A DNA stretch of 64,000 nt, taken from contig NZ_RWIJ01000001.1 in the NCBI RefSeq assembly GCF_019805165.1, forward strand, positions 354,081 to 418,080, written 5' to 3'. Shown here piece after piece: positions 34,196-43,768 of the stretch. The position numbers were made by a program, and so were the translations under genes. A model generated the notes under the pieces. The model was not told where the DNA came from, made no database searches, and worked only from the letters and a program-made list of their open reading frames with translations. This DNA is from Azospirillum sp. 412522 (GTDB taxonomy: Bacteria > Pseudomonadota > Alphaproteobacteria > Azospirillales > Azospirillaceae). Within the stretch, counting starts at the first letter, position 1. Every line of letters begins with the position of its first letter.

Positions 34196-34480
34196 ATGCC
34201 GTCACGCGACCCTGAACGGCGCGCAGTCGCGAGCCCTGAGCAAACCGGCCCCGGGCAAACCGGCCCTGGGCAAACCGGCCGTAAACAGACCGATCAACGC
34301 ACCGCTCAGTCCGATGCTGAGTCAGAGGGCCAACCGCTGACGCCAGGGGAGTTGAACGCGATGTGGAGGCTGAACCGGCTGGAACAGCCGACCTTCGACG
34401 ACCTGACCCGCGGTCTGTGCCTTGGCCTCGTCTGGTGCATGGCGATGTGGACGCCGATGTTCGTCAGCGCCCTCACGTGA
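34196..34480 (+). CDS. small protein with Gln/Thr/Gly repeats and one hydrophobic segment
   Basis: 94 aa. The N-terminal half is polar and contains the repeat QTGPGQTGPGQTG. The C-terminal half, LNAMWRLNRLEQPTFDDLTRG, then a hydrophobic end LCLGLVWCMAMWTPMFVSAL, could be a membrane anchor. No Shine-Dalgarno is obvious, so the start is uncertain. Family unknown. Confidence 0.45.
   Translation: MPSRDPERRAVASPEQTGPGQTGPGQTGRKQTDQRTAQSDAESEGQPLTPGELNAMWRLNRLEQPTFDDLTRGLCLGLVWCMAMWTPMFVSALT
34241..34280. repeat. 15-bp tandem repeat, three units
   Basis: CAAACCGGCC recurs at 34241, 34256 and 34271 with a 15-bp period, giving the in-frame peptide repeat GQTGP. Copy number could vary by slippage. 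Confidence 0.8.
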
Positions 34481-34526
34481 GGCCACCGGCCTCCTGATAC
34501 TGGCGGTCTCGGCCAAACCCGCGCCT

Positions 34527-36638
34527 TTACCTTCCTGCGCCCACCGGTCCGGCCTGCGCCAGCGAGCGGATGCGCGCCGCCAACTGGTCGGGGGTGAAGG
34601 GCTTCGCCAGGACGGAGGCGGTGTCGGCGCCCATGGTGGCCAGCGATTCCGGGCTGTAGCCGGACGCCAGCAGGACCCGCAGTTCCGGCCAGTGTTCGCG
34701 GACGTGCCGGGCGAGATCGATGCCGGAAACGCCGCCGGGCATCACGACATCCGAGACCACCAGATCGAAGTTCCGGTCGGTTTCCAGCAGTTTCAACGCC
34801 GTGACGCCGTCCTCCGCGGTCTCGACCGTGAAGCCTTCCTCGGTCAGCCCCTCCACCGTCGCCATCAGCACCAGTGGATTGTCCTCCACCACCAGGATGC
34901 GCAGCGGCCGGGAATCCATCGCCGGAGGCGCCGGGACGCCCGTCGGCTCGGCCAGCGGCGCGTCGGTCACCGGCAGGTCGACGCGAACGCGGGTGCCTTC
35001 GCCGGGCCGGCTGTCGATGGTGGCGCTGCCGCCGGACTGCCGGGCAAAGCCATAGACCATCGACAGGCCGAGCCCCGTCCCTTTGCCGACGCCTTTGGTG
35101 GTGAAGAAGGGATCGAAGGCGCGGGCCATCACGTCGGGCGGCATGCCGGCGCCGGTGTCGGAAACCTCGATGCGGGCTGTACGCGGCTCCGGACCCGGGG
35201 CAGCGGCGATGCGGATGCGGCCGCCGCCGGGCATCGCGTCCCGGGCATTCAGCACGAGGTTCAGTACCGCCATCTCCAACTGTACCGGATCGATGGCGAC
35301 CGGCATCGCCACCGGGGCGATGTCCCAATCCAGGGTGATGTCGGCACGGATGGAACGTTCCAGCAGGTCGGCCATCCGGCGCAGGCTGTCGCCCAGATCG
35401 ACCACCGTCAGGTTGACGGCATCCTGGCGCGAAAAGGACAGCAGTTGCCGCGTGACCTTTTCCGCCCGCTCCAGCGCGGTCCGTGTCCCGACCAGGAAGC
35501 GCTGGCCTTCCGTCGGCAGATGACGGGCCAGCAGATGCAGGTTGGCAAGCGCCGCGGTCAGCAGATTGTTGAAATCATGTGCAACCCCGCCGGTCAGCTG
35601 GCCCAGCGCCTCCATCTTCTGGCTCTGGCGCAGGGCCTCCTCCAGCCTTTCGCGGTTGCGTACCTCGTCCGCCCAACGGCGGACCGCCTCGTTTTCGGAA
35701 GCGGCGCGGCTGTAGGCCAGCCAGGCGATCAGCGCCAGAGCCAGCGTCGCCGGAGCGACGAAGGCGGCATCCAGCGCCATGTTCTGCCACCAGGACCGGG
35801 TGACCTGTGTCTGGTCAAGCCCGTAGACGACATAGATCGGGAAAGCGCCGACCCGCTTGTAGGCGAACATACGGTCCCGCCCCTGCACATGGCTGGTTCC
35901 GGAGCGGAAGGTCCCCTCGTCAGGCTGACGGCGGATTTCGGCGAGCAGGCCGCGGTCGGCCGGCAGGGTGGGCAGCGCCGCGTTCGGTCTCGTCGGGTCC
36001 AAGGTGGGGTAGCGCATCAGCATCGTGCCGTCATCGCGGATCAGCGCGACCGATTCGCCTGCGATGCCGATGATCTGCTGGTAGAATCCGGCGAAATAGT
36101 CGGGATCGACGATGACGGCGATTATACCGTCGAAGCTTCCGTCGGGACCGCCGGGACCGCTGCGGCGCCGGCTGATGCCGAAGCTGGGCCTGCCCGTGGC
36201 CGGATCGGCGACCGGCCCGGCGATGAGCAGGCCGGAATCCCGCTCCCGCTGTTCGCGGAAGTCGGGCCGGTTGCCTATGTAGGTGCTGCGCGAGGGGAAG
36301 AACAGGTTGGAGTTGCGCACGACACCGTCTGGATCGGTCAACCCGATGGCGCCGATCGAGTCCAACTCGCCTTCCAGCGTTTTCAGATAAAGGTGCAACG
36401 CTTCCGATTCGGCGATCTCGGGCCAACTGCGGCCATGGATATGCTCATCCACCCGATCCAGAACCTGGGCCATGGTGTCGAACACCTTCAGCACATGTTC
36501 GTGCAGGATCAACGCGTTCTTGCGGCTGTTCCGTTGGGCTTCGTCCTGGGCCTCCCACCGTTCGCGCCAGCCGATGCCGGCGAACAGCACAAGAGGCAGG
36601 GAAACCGACACCGCCAGCAGGAGGCGCAGGAGGCGCAT
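34527..36638 (-). CDS. membrane hybrid histidine kinase with extracytoplasmic dCache-like sensor
   Basis: 703 aa. Membrane helix at the start ([21 protein letters not shown]), a ~250-residue periplasmic Cache-like sensor ([48 protein letters not shown]), second helix ([22 protein letters not shown]), H-box [13 protein letters not shown] (His354), HATPase ([27 protein letters not shown]) and a C-terminal receiver (Asp630 in [10 protein letters not shown]). Self-contained phosphorelay; the partner is not nearby. ATG 36638 is chosen for GGGGGT just upstream; ATG 36683 adds 15 residues. Confidence 0.9.
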   Translation of the reverse strand: MRLLRLLLAVSVSLPLVLFAGIGWRERWEAQDEAQRNSRKNALILHEHVLKVFDTMAQVLDRVDEHIHGRSWPEIAESEALHLYLKTLEGELDSIGAIGLTDPDGVVRNSNLFFPSRSTYIGNRPDFREQRERDSGLLIAGPVADPATGRPSFGISRRRSGPGGPDGSFDGIIAVIVDPDYFAGFYQQIIGIAGESVALIRDDGTMLMRYPTLDPTRPNAALPTLPADRGLLAEIRRQPDEGTFRSGTSHVQGRDRMFAYKRVGAFPIYVVYGLDQTQVTRSWWQNMALDAAFVAPATLALALIAWLAYSRAASENEAVRRWADEVRNRERLEEALRQSQKMEALGQLTGGVAHDFNNLLTAALANLHLLARHLPTEGQRFLVGTRTALERAEKVTRQLLSFSRQDAVNLTVVDLGDSLRRMADLLERSIRADITLDWDIAPVAMPVAIDPVQLEMAVLNLVLNARDAMPGGGRIRIAAAPGPEPRTARIEVSDTGAGMPPDVMARAFDPFFTTKGVGKGTGLGLSMVYGFARQSGGSATIDSRPGEGTRVRVDLPVTDAPLAEPTGVPAPPAMDSRPLRILVVEDNPLVLMATVEGLTEEGFTVETAEDGVTALKLLETDRNFDLVVSDVVMPGGVSGIDLARHVREHWPELRVLLASGYSPESLATMGADTASVLAKPFTPDQLAARIRSLAQAGPVGAGR

Positions 36639-36843
36639 GGAACCCCCGCGGTCGGTGCGACTGTCGAAACTGCGAAAGGGCATCACCAACCATTGCCAGG
36701 GAATAGGAACATGCCGGCCACCGGCGGCAGAGGGGGGGCGGCATGACCGCCCCCGCCGCGGCTACCATGGCCGAAGCATCGAAGGGGGGGCAACTCCGAC
36801 TTTACGGCAGGGCGAAGAGGCGCCGGAGGCCGGGGTGGATCAT

Positions 36844-37638
36844 TTACGGGTCGCAGGAGCAGGCGCGGGGAAAGCGGCCTTCCGCCCAGCGCCGGCGGCG
36901 GCGGATGTCGGACCCGTCCTCCACTGGCCGTGGTAGTCCGCAAGCGTCGCCGAGCCGGTCCCGCAAATCGTCGAGATGGGCGTTGGTCAGGAGGGCGACG
37001 CCGGCGTAGAAGGGTTCCCGGCAGCGGGTGGCGACCCGGCTGCAGAAGTCGGGAACCCAGGACAACGGATGACGGTCGAGGAAACGGACCGCGTCGACCG
37101 GGCGTCCAAGGTCGAGCAGAGCTGCCACCACCATCAGTTCCACTGCGACATGGTCGTCCGCCAGCCGGTCGGACGAGGCCAGGCGCAACTCCTCTTCCAG
37201 TCCGCCGCGCCAGCGCTGCAGGGAGGCCGCGGCATCGGCCCGCGAGGCGTCGTCCAGCCAGGGTGTTTCGGTCGGGCAGGCGCGCAATTCGCCGCTGTGG
37301 TGGATGGCGGCGAAATCGGCGACGAGCGGGGCAAGGCTGCGACGGGTGATCCGTTCCGGCAGGTCACTGACCACTTCGTCCAACAGGGCGGCAGCCTGCA
37401 GGGCGTCGTCGCGGTCGAGTGCCAGCGGTCCGCGGCTGACCGGGGCGTTGCGCAGCGCATCCAGCAGGGCGGGGGTCGGCTCTTCGGCATGCAGACGGGC
37501 GAGAAGGCGGAGGGCCTGGACAGAGCGGATCAGATCCATGACGGAGAGGCCGGCATCTTGGGGAACAGGAGGGGGCGCGCTGCCGGACCCGTTCGGACGG
37601 GGCAATGACAAGGCCGCCTCTAGAACCGTGCTCTCCAC
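36844..37638 (-). CDS. TorD/DmsD-like redox-enzyme chaperone
   Basis: 264 aa, helical. Motifs SLAPLVADFAAIHHSGELRACPTETPWLDD and ADDHVAVELMVVAALLDLGRPVDAVRFLDRHPLSWVPDFCSRV resemble the TorD family, which escorts molybdoenzymes with Tat signals; the usual E-P-D-H element reads LADDHVAVEL. No molybdoenzyme gene is adjacent. The C-terminus is Arg/Cys-rich (RRRRRWAEGRFPRACSCDP). Confidence 0.65.
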   Translation of the reverse strand: MESTVLEAALSLPRPNGSGSAPPPVPQDAGLSVMDLIRSVQALRLLARLHAEEPTPALLDALRNAPVSRGPLALDRDDALQAAALLDEVVSDLPERITRRSLAPLVADFAAIHHSGELRACPTETPWLDDASRADAAASLQRWRGGLEEELRLASSDRLADDHVAVELMVVAALLDLGRPVDAVRFLDRHPLSWVPDFCSRVATRCREPFYAGVALLTNAHLDDLRDRLGDACGLPRPVEDGSDIRRRRRWAEGRFPRACSCDP

Positions 37639-37927
37639 GCTGTTCCTCCCGGCATTCGGCCCGAACCGGATGCTTGCCGTGTCCGGGCCGTATGGGAACG
37701 CTGCACGAATGAATTTCGTGTCTTATGGAAATCTTGAAGCGCGGCGGTTTCCGGACGGAGCGTCGCCCGAACGTTTGCGCGATCTGTTGCAAGTCTCTAC
37801 TACCAGCGGGGCAAGGGCTGGTCAATGTCGCCGATGGATTGGGGAAAGACATGGGCTGCTTGTTGCCTTGCGTCACGATGTCCGGCCTTATCTCACGACC
37901 TCTTCCCATGCAGGAGTTCCCGCTGCC

Positions 37928-38317
37928 ATGCCGCTTCCCCTCATCGAACAGGCCAATGCCGTGCCGGAGGTCCGCGCCGTCTACGATGACATCAAGGCGA
38001 CGCGCGACGTCCCCGACGTGAACAATTTCTGGAAGATGATCGCCCACCATCCGCCCACCCTGGCGCGGACCTGGGAAAGCCTGAAGGAGGTAATGGCGCC
38101 CGGCGCTCTGGACCCGCTGGTGAAGGAGATGATCTTCGTGGCGGTCAGCGTCACCAACAACTGCCAATATTGTATCCGCTCGCACGAGGCGGCGGCGCGG
38201 CGGCTGGGCATGACCGACGCGCAGTTCGGCGAGCTGATGGCGGTGGTGGGCATGGCGAACGAGACCAACCGGCTCGCCGTCGGCTATCAGGTCGAACTGG
38301 ACGAGCGGCTGAAGTGA
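37928..38317 (+). CDS. AhpD-like / carboxymuconolactone decarboxylase family protein
   Basis: 129 aa. The core TNNCQYCIRSHEAAARRLGMTD carries the CxxC-x3-H redox motif of AhpD-type peroxidase partners (Cys in CQYC, His in SHE). Helical throughout and the right length for the family. The exact physiological partner is unknown. Convergent with the next gene, 6 bp apart. Confidence 0.88.
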   Translation: MPLPLIEQANAVPEVRAVYDDIKATRDVPDVNNFWKMIAHHPPTLARTWESLKEVMAPGALDPLVKEMIFVAVSVTNNCQYCIRSHEAAARRLGMTDAQFGELMAVVGMANETNRLAVGYQVELDERLK

Positions 38318-38323
38318 TCCGAA

Positions 38324-38599
38324 TCAGGCGGCGCGCGGCCACTCCCGTGCTGCCGCCTTCTCCAGACGGCGTTGCGGCAAGCCGTTGAGCAGGTCGCTGC
38401 GCACCGTGAAGTGCGCCATGCTGCGACCGTCATCCGCCTCCTCGCTGGCGATGCGTTCCACGCGCACCTCGACATCCCAGCCGACGTTGGCCCAGGCGGT
38501 GCGGATACGGCGGGCCAGTTCGTGGGCGCCGCGTTCGCTGAAGCTGTCGAGGCGGCCGGCCGACGGACCGGGGTGGAAGCGGGGGTAACGCTGGCGCAT
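38324..38599 (-). CDS. small hypothetical protein
   Basis: 91 aa, basic, soluble (DSFSERGAHELARRIRTAWANVGWDVEVRVERI). ATG 38599 has AAGGAG at 8 nt; ATG 38605 would be too close. Downstream of the CI-like gene in the same direction with an ATACC-N5-GGTAT palindrome in between, so it may be a regulated target. Family not recognised. Confidence 0.6.
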   Translation of the reverse strand: MRQRYPRFHPGPSAGRLDSFSERGAHELARRIRTAWANVGWDVEVRVERIASEEADDGRSMAHFTVRSDLLNGLPQRRLEKAAAREWPRAA

Positions 38600-38698
38600 G
38601 GCCATGTCTCCTTGATCGAATGCGGAGAGCCGGAACCGTCCGGCAATCCGTCGAACAAGGAATAATCCAAAATGGAATATAATGGCGAGGGAAATTCG

Positions 38699-38713
38699 AT
38701 ACCGAAGTGGTAT
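38699..38713. promoter_or_regulatory. perfect palindrome ATACC-N5-GGTAT, candidate operator
   Basis: ATACCGAAGTGGTAT lies between the CI-like gene and the small gene at 38324-38599. Related sites occur at 39388-39402 and 39459-39473, which suggests a shared regulator. Confidence 0.5.
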
Positions 38714-38718
38714 AGACG

Positions 38719-39378
38719 TCAGGGCTCCTGCAGACCGACCACCGTGTGCAGGGTGTCGATTTCCTCCAACGGTACGGCGAACTCGCGGTCGGCCGGCCGG
38801 TATTCACGCAGGATCACGGCATCGGCGCTGCGCCGAACGAACTCCTTCACCAGCACGGCCTTGTTGCGCTTGACCACGACCACGCCAGCCCCCGGCGCCG
38901 GGGGCTTGTGCGGATTGACGTGCAGAAGCTGGGCCGGACGGAAGCGTGGCATCATCGATTCGCCGACCACATACATGGCGTAAGGGTCGCGGGCGTTCTT
39001 CAGGTAATCGGGGCGGGTGATCCAGTCGATGGGGCCATCCTCCAGGAACATCTCCTGATCCACCCCGCCCCGCGCCGCCGACCGCACCGGCATCGAGGCG
39101 GCAGTCTGCGCCCGCGGAACGCCGGCGGCGCGAAGCAGGGGCGGAAGAGCGGGCCGGGCCGGGCGCAGTGCGGAGGACGGGGCCGCAGGCATGTCGAGGC
39201 CAAGCAGCGCTGCCGGCTCGACGCCCAGCGGCCCGGCCAGTTTGACCGCCCAATCGACGGTCATCTTGCGTTGGCCGGTCTCCAGCTTGTTGATCTGGGG
39301 CTGCGAGGTACCGGCCATGTCGGCCAGCTTTTCCTGGCTCAGCCCGGCGGCCTGCCGCAGTTCACGCATTGTGGTCAT
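38719..39378 (-). CDS. LexA/CI-like repressor: HTH plus S24 peptidase-fold domain
   Basis: 219 aa. N-terminal XRE HTH (MRELRQAAGLSQEKLADMAGTSQPQINKLETGQR), a Pro/Ala linker, and an S24-type C-terminal domain with the VVGESMMPRFRPAQLLHV serine motif and the VVVVKRNKAVLVKEF lysine region. The Ala-Gly cleavage site is plausible in the linker (AAGVPRAQ), so RecA-linked self-cleavage is possible. Divergent from a small Cro-like gene; the 93 bp between them carry two candidate operators. No other phage genes are nearby. Confidence 0.88.
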   Translation of the reverse strand: MTTMRELRQAAGLSQEKLADMAGTSQPQINKLETGQRKMTVDWAVKLAGPLGVEPAALLGLDMPAAPSSALRPARPALPPLLRAAGVPRAQTAASMPVRSAARGGVDQEMFLEDGPIDWITRPDYLKNARDPYAMYVVGESMMPRFRPAQLLHVNPHKPPAPGAGVVVVKRNKAVLVKEFVRRSADAVILREYRPADREFAVPLEEIDTLHTVVGLQEP

Positions 39379-39387
39379 GGACCGTTC

Positions 39388-39402
39388 ATACCAAAACGGC
39401 TT
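39388..39402. promoter_or_regulatory. candidate operator upstream of the CI-like gene
   Basis: ATACCAAAACGGCTT: one full ATACC half-site and a degenerate GGCTT half, 10 bp from the repressor start. Fits autoregulation. Confidence 0.4.
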
Positions 39403-39458
39403 TGAAAAGTCCATAGCAGTGGAATAAATCCGGTTGCGCGCAGAACCGGGCTTGGTCT

Positions 39459-39473
39459 AAACCATTGCGGTAT
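39459..39473. promoter_or_regulatory. candidate operator overlapping the Cro-like gene start
   Basis: AAACCATTGCGGTAT: ACC-N5-GGT core with the GGTAT half intact; it runs into the ATG at 39472, so binding would block that gene. Confidence 0.45.
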
Positions 39474-39672
39474 GACGCTTGATGACTGGCTCACCCGGAC
39501 CGCAACCAAGGAAGAGGCCTTTGCCGCCCGGATCGGGACGAGCCAGGCCACGGTCAACCGGTATCGTCACGGTCGCCGTGTTCCGCGTCCTGCCGTGATG
39601 GCCCGCATTGCCGCCGCCACCGGCGGGCAGGTGACGGCGAATGACTTCCATGGGCTGGCGGAAGAGGGATAG
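39472..39672 (+). CDS. small Cro/YdaS-like HTH regulator
   Basis: 66 aa, essentially one HTH: FAARIGTSQATVNRYRHGRRVPRPAVMARIAAATGGQV. Divergently paired with the LexA/CI-like gene, the layout of a phage-type switch. The ATG lies inside a candidate operator and there is no Shine-Dalgarno, so the message may be leaderless or short. Confidence 0.78.
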   Translation: MTLDDWLTRTATKEEAFAARIGTSQATVNRYRHGRRVPRPAVMARIAAATGGQVTANDFHGLAEEG

Positions 39673-39691
39673 GGTCAGCAAGTGCAGGCAA

Positions 39692-39723
39692 CAAAAAAGG
39701 CCCCTTCCCGGTGGGAAAGGGCC
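39692..39723 (-). terminator. Rho-independent terminator of prs
   Basis: GGCCCCTTCCC (39699-39709) pairs with GGGAAAGGGCC (39713-39723); on the minus strand it is followed by TTTTTT. Confidence 0.9.
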
Positions 39724-39744
39724 ATTCCTGTGACGCTGCCGCTC

Positions 39745-40680
39745 TTACGAGAACAGGCTCGAAACCGACCGTTCCTCGCTGATGCGCATGATGGCCTCGG
39801 CGAGCAGGGGAGCGATGGTCAGCTGGCGGATGTTGCGCGACACGCGCACCGCCTCGGTCGCCTGGATGCTGTCGGTGGTGACCAGCTGCTCCAACGGGGA
39901 CACGGCGACGCGGGCAACGGCACCCCCGGACAGGACGCCGTGGGTGCAGAAGGCGTGCACCGACTTGGCACCGGCTTCCATCAGGGCGACGGCGGCGTTG
40001 CACAGCGTGCCGCCCGAGTCGACGATATCGTCGATGAGGATGCAGCGGCGGCCGTCGGCATCGCCGATGATGTTCATCACCTCCGACACGCCGGCGCGTT
40101 CACGCCGCTTGTCGATGATGGCCAGATCGGCGTCCAGGCGCTTGGCGAGCGCGCGGGCGCGCACCACGCCACCGACGTCCGGCGACACGATGGTGACCTC
40201 GCCGATGTTCTCGAAGGACTGGCGAATGTCCTTCTCGAAGACCGGGGCGGCCATCAGGTTGTCGGTGGGAATGTCGAAGAAGCCCTGGATCTGACCAGCG
40301 TGCAGATCCATCGTCAGCACGCGGTTGGCGCCGGCCTGGGTGATCAGGTTGGCGACCAGCTTGGCCGAGATCGGCGTACGCGGACCGGTCTTGCGGTCCT
40401 GCCGGGCATAGCCATAGTAGGGAATGACCGCCGTGATGCGCCGGGCCGACCCGCGCCGAAGCGCATCGATCGTCACCAGCAGTTCCATCAGGTTGTCGTT
40501 GGCCGGGAACGAGGTCGACTGGACGACGAACACGTCCTCGCCGCGCACGTTCTCCAGGATCTCGACGAAAACCTCCATGTCGGAGAAACGGCGCACGCTC
40601 GCTTTCGTCAGCGGCACGCCGAGACAGGTGGAGATCGCCTCGGCCAGCGGACGGTTGCTGTTGCCGGCAAGCACCTTCAT
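39745..40680 (-). CDS. prs: ribose-phosphate pyrophosphokinase
   Basis: 311 aa, standard length. Makes PRPP from ribose-5-phosphate and ATP for nucleotides, histidine and tryptophan. Motifs: [34 protein letters not shown] catalytic stretch, [12 protein letters not shown], and the PRPP loop [13 protein letters not shown]. Ends 21 bp before its terminator. Confidence 0.97.
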   Translation of the reverse strand: MKVLAGNSNRPLAEAISTCLGVPLTKASVRRFSDMEVFVEILENVRGEDVFVVQSTSFPANDNLMELLVTIDALRRGSARRITAVIPYYGYARQDRKTGPRTPISAKLVANLITQAGANRVLTMDLHAGQIQGFFDIPTDNLMAAPVFEKDIRQSFENIGEVTIVSPDVGGVVRARALAKRLDADLAIIDKRRERAGVSEVMNIIGDADGRRCILIDDIVDSGGTLCNAAVALMEAGAKSVHAFCTHGVLSGGAVARVAVSPLEQLVTTDSIQATEAVRVSRNIRQLTIAPLLAEAIMRISEERSVSSLFS

Positions 40681-40824
40681 CGGGGTCGGCTCTCTTTGCA
40701 GGGAAACGGCTCAAGGCACGTTCGCCGCTTGCGCGCCGGCGCCCCTTGAAAACGGGGCGGACCATAACAAAGGGGCGGCCCCGTGTAAACGTTCCATGAC
40801 GGTCGGGTCTTTCCCCATTGGGGA

Positions 40825-40847
40825 ATGCCGCCCTGCGCGGGCGGCAT
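40825..40847 (-). terminator. GC-rich hairpin after pgeF
   Basis: ATGCCGCCC (40825-40833) and GGGCGGCAT (40839-40847) form a perfect 9-bp stem with a 5-nt loop. No U-tract follows on the minus strand, so it is a possible rather than a certain terminator between pgeF and prs. Confidence 0.45.
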
Positions 40848-40882
40848 GACCATGGCTGTTCCGGCTGCCCGTTCGCGCGCTT

Positions 40883-41650
40883 TCAGTTCTGCAGGACGAT
40901 GGCCGAAAGTCCGCGGCCGTAATCCGATTCTCCCCGATGGCAGGAGCGGCGGTAGCTGAAGAAGCGGTCCTCCTCAACCACCGTGTCGTTGGGGCAGCGC
41001 TGGATCACCGTGACGCCGGCATCGCCCAGCCTGCGGGTAACATAGGCGGCCAGATCGAACAGGAAATGACCGGGCTTGCGGGCGGGGGCGAAATAGTCGC
41101 GGTTGCGCGGATCCTCCTCCTCGAACGGGGCGGGAAACTCCGGCCCGACCTCGTAGGAGCGCTGGGCGATGCATGGTCCGATGCAGGCGACGATCCGGTT
41201 GGGTTTGGCGCCCAGTTCCACCATGCGGGCAACGGTCGCTTCGATGACGCCGCCCTTGGCGCCCTTCCAGCCGGAATGGGCGGCGCCGATCACCCGCGCC
41301 TTGCTGTCGGCGAACAGGACGGGGGCGCAGTCGGCGGTCAGGATGCCCAGCGCGATCCCCGGCTGCCGGGTCGCCATGGCGTCGGCCTTCGGCGCGGCCT
41401 CCGGCGTCCAGGGTTCCTCCACCACCACGCAGGTCGGGCTGTGGACCTGATGGCAGGTGACGAGGTTGCCGGGCGCCACCTCCATCCGTGCGGCGGCGCG
41501 GGCGCGGTTCTCATGCACGGCGGCGCTCGAGTCGTTGGATCCCAGCCCGCAGTTCAGCGAGGCGTACAGGCCGGTGGATACCCCGCCGGTGCGGGTGAAG
41601 AAGGCATGTCGGATATGGGTGATGTCGTTCAGCGCGCCGAGTGTGATCAC
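40883..41650 (-). CDS. pgeF: PgeF/YfiH (laccase-domain) purine nucleoside or peptidoglycan-editing protein
   Basis: 255 aa. Family motifs: HAFFTRTGGVSTGLYASLNCG, CHQVHSP, LTADCAPVLFAD, GAAHSGWKGAKGG and IGPCIAQRSYEVG, with the metal-site His and Cys residues in place. Described roles include peptidoglycan precursor editing and purine nucleoside phosphorolysis. Between an NDUFAF7-like gene and prs. Confidence 0.93.
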   Translation of the reverse strand: MITLGALNDITHIRHAFFTRTGGVSTGLYASLNCGLGSNDSSAAVHENRARAAARMEVAPGNLVTCHQVHSPTCVVVEEPWTPEAAPKADAMATRQPGIALGILTADCAPVLFADSKARVIGAAHSGWKGAKGGVIEATVARMVELGAKPNRIVACIGPCIAQRSYEVGPEFPAPFEEEDPRNRDYFAPARKPGHFLFDLAAYVTRRLGDAGVTVIQRCPNDTVVEEDRFFSYRRSCHRGESDYGRGLSAIVLQN

Positions 41651-41782
41651 GAACGCCGTCCTTCCCTGTTCTGTGGCTCCCTCATGCCCAACAGGGCGGG
41701 GGGCCGCGCTGCACGGTCCGCCTGGATTGTCGTGATGGCGGTTATGGGTGCGGTGTCTCTAACCGGCTGCGGCGCCTGCCGG

Positions 41783-42919
41783 TCAGAAGCCGGCCGGCGG
41801 GGCGTCGGCGAAGGCTCCGGGCGTGGCAAGCGCGACCAGTTTGAACAGCCTGCCCATTTGCGCCGGATCGATCAAGCGGTCCAGCGCGCCACGGATGTCC
41901 CGGGCCTGGGCCGGGCTGGCCTTGGCGGTCAGGGCCGACGCCCGCTGGCGGATGCCGAGGCGGGCCAGCCACTCCCCCTGCTCCACGGGGCCGAAGGATT
42001 GGGCGCCGCCCTCCCGCGCCGCGGCGGCGATGGCGGCGAAGTCGACATGGGCCGTCAGGTCGGCTTCGCCCGGCGCCTCCAGCACCGGGGCGTAGGCGTG
42101 ACGGCGCATCGCCTGCAGCGTGTCGCCGACCGCCGGGCCATGCCCGTGGCCATAGTCGATCGCCAGCGCCGCGCCGGGTGCAGCGGCCAGCCGGGTACCG
42201 ATCAACCGCGACACCGCCTGCGAAGCGGGGGAGACCTCGACAACGCTGCCGTCGGGCGCGTCGCGCAGGCTGTCCGGCACCAGCCGGTTGCCGGAACTGC
42301 CGAAGGCCTCCAGCACGAAGCGGAAGCGCGGTTCGTCCTCCCTGCTGTCGGGTTCGAGATCGACCAGCCGTTCGAACCAGCCATAGCCGGTCTTCTGCAC
42401 CTGACGGATCGGCAGGGCGTCGAAGAACTCGTTGGCGATCAGGATGGTCGGGCCGTCCGGCACATCCTCCAGCCGGTCATGCCAGCAGACGGCATCGCCG
42501 AGGATGGGCTGAAGCGTCTGGCGCTGGCGGTCGCGCAGGGCCGGGCTGGTCTCCACCAGATGGACGGCGGCGTTTTCGCGGAACAGCGGCAGCACCGCCG
42601 CCGCCCGCAGCACGTCGGCCATCAGCGTGCCGCGGCCGGGACCCAGCTCCACCAGATGGAAGGGGCCGGGACCGCCGAGCCGCGCCCAGCTGTCGACGCA
42701 CCAGAGCCCGACCAGCTCGCCGAACATCTGGCTGATCTCCGGCGCGGTGGTGAAGTCGCCGCCGCGGCCGAACGGGTCGCGGCGCATGTAATAGCCGAAA
42801 CGCGGATGCCCCAGCGCCTCCGCCATAAAGGCGCCGACGCTGAGCGGGCCGTCCATCACGATGCGGCGGGCCAGCAGATGGGCCAGCGTGTCCGGACCGG
42901 CGCGGTCGTCCGCTGCCAT
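41783..42919 (-). CDS. NDUFAF7/MidA-like SAM-dependent methyltransferase
   Basis: 378 aa. GHPRFGYYMRRDPFGRGGDFTTAPEISQMFGE near the N-terminus and the SAM loop LVELGPGRGTLMADVL, then LIANEFFDALPIRQ, define the family. The mitochondrial homologue methylates an Arg of a complex I subunit. Starts 4 bp after the lgt stop; lgt and this gene are commonly adjacent in alphaproteobacteria. Confidence 0.93.
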   Translation of the reverse strand: MAADDRAGPDTLAHLLARRIVMDGPLSVGAFMAEALGHPRFGYYMRRDPFGRGGDFTTAPEISQMFGELVGLWCVDSWARLGGPGPFHLVELGPGRGTLMADVLRAAAVLPLFRENAAVHLVETSPALRDRQRQTLQPILGDAVCWHDRLEDVPDGPTILIANEFFDALPIRQVQKTGYGWFERLVDLEPDSREDEPRFRFVLEAFGSSGNRLVPDSLRDAPDGSVVEVSPASQAVSRLIGTRLAAAPGAALAIDYGHGHGPAVGDTLQAMRRHAYAPVLEAPGEADLTAHVDFAAIAAAAREGGAQSFGPVEQGEWLARLGIRQRASALTAKASPAQARDIRGALDRLIDPAQMGRLFKLVALATPGAFADAPPAGF

Positions 42920-42923
42920 GGCG

Positions 42924-43757
42924 TCAGGCCGGGATGGCGTGGCGCCGGCCGCGCAGGACCAGCCACAGGCCGATCGCCACCATCGGCAACGACAGCAGCT
43001 GCCCCATCGTGGCACCGGCGAACAGGAAGCCCAGCTGCGGGTCGGGTTCGCGGAAGAACTCGACGATGATGCGCGACAGGCCGTAGCCGATCAGGAACAG
43101 GCCGCCGACCGTGCCCGGCCGGTTGCGCAGAGCCGGGGTGCGGATGGCGATCGCCAGCAGGACGAACAGCACCACGCCCTCCAGCGCCGCCTCGTAGAGC
43201 TGGCTGGGATGGCGCGGCACCTGCAACGGATCGCGCGGGAACACCATGGCATAGGCGAAGTCGGGCGCCGGCCGGCCATACAGCTCGCCATTGATGAAGT
43301 TGGCGATACGGCCGAAGAACAGGCCGATGGGCGCGCAGGCGGCGATGATGTCGCCGAAGACGAAGGGCGAGATGCCGCGGCGCCAGCAGAACAGCGCAAT
43401 CGCGGTCAGCACGCCGACCATGCCGCCGTGGAAGGACATGCCGCCGTGCCAGACCTGCACGGCGTCCAGCGGGTTTTCCAGATAATAGGGCAGGTTGTAG
43501 AACAGCACATAGCCGAGCCGCCCGCCGAGGATGGTGCCGATCACCGCCCAAGTCAGAAAGTCGTCGAACTCTTCCGGATGAGGCCGCCGGTCGGGGTCGA
43601 GCCGGGCCAGCCCCAGGCAATAGCGCCAACCCAGCACGAAGCCGGCCAGATAGGCCAGCGCGTACCAGCGGACGACGACGGGGCCGACGGCGAAGGCGAC
43701 CGGATCGATGGTGGGAAAGGCCACCATTGGCAAAGTGGCGGGCAGGGCGGCGAGCAT
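42924..43757 (-). CDS. lgt: prolipoprotein diacylglyceryl transferase
   Basis: 277 aa, seven membrane helices. Contains the Lgt signature GRIANFINGELYGR, the periplasmic HGGMSFHGG loop, and VVEFFREPD near the end. Transfers diacylglycerol to the lipobox Cys of lipoprotein precursors. Same operon as the methyltransferase gene downstream and hldD upstream (11 bp). Confidence 0.97.
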   Translation of the reverse strand: MLAALPATLPMVAFPTIDPVAFAVGPVVVRWYALAYLAGFVLGWRYCLGLARLDPDRRPHPEEFDDFLTWAVIGTILGGRLGYVLFYNLPYYLENPLDAVQVWHGGMSFHGGMVGVLTAIALFCWRRGISPFVFGDIIAACAPIGLFFGRIANFINGELYGRPAPDFAYAMVFPRDPLQVPRHPSQLYEAALEGVVLFVLLAIAIRTPALRNRPGTVGGLFLIGYGLSRIIVEFFREPDPQLGFLFAGATMGQLLSLPMVAIGLWLVLRGRRHAIPA

Positions 43758-43768
43758 GGGGACTCCGG

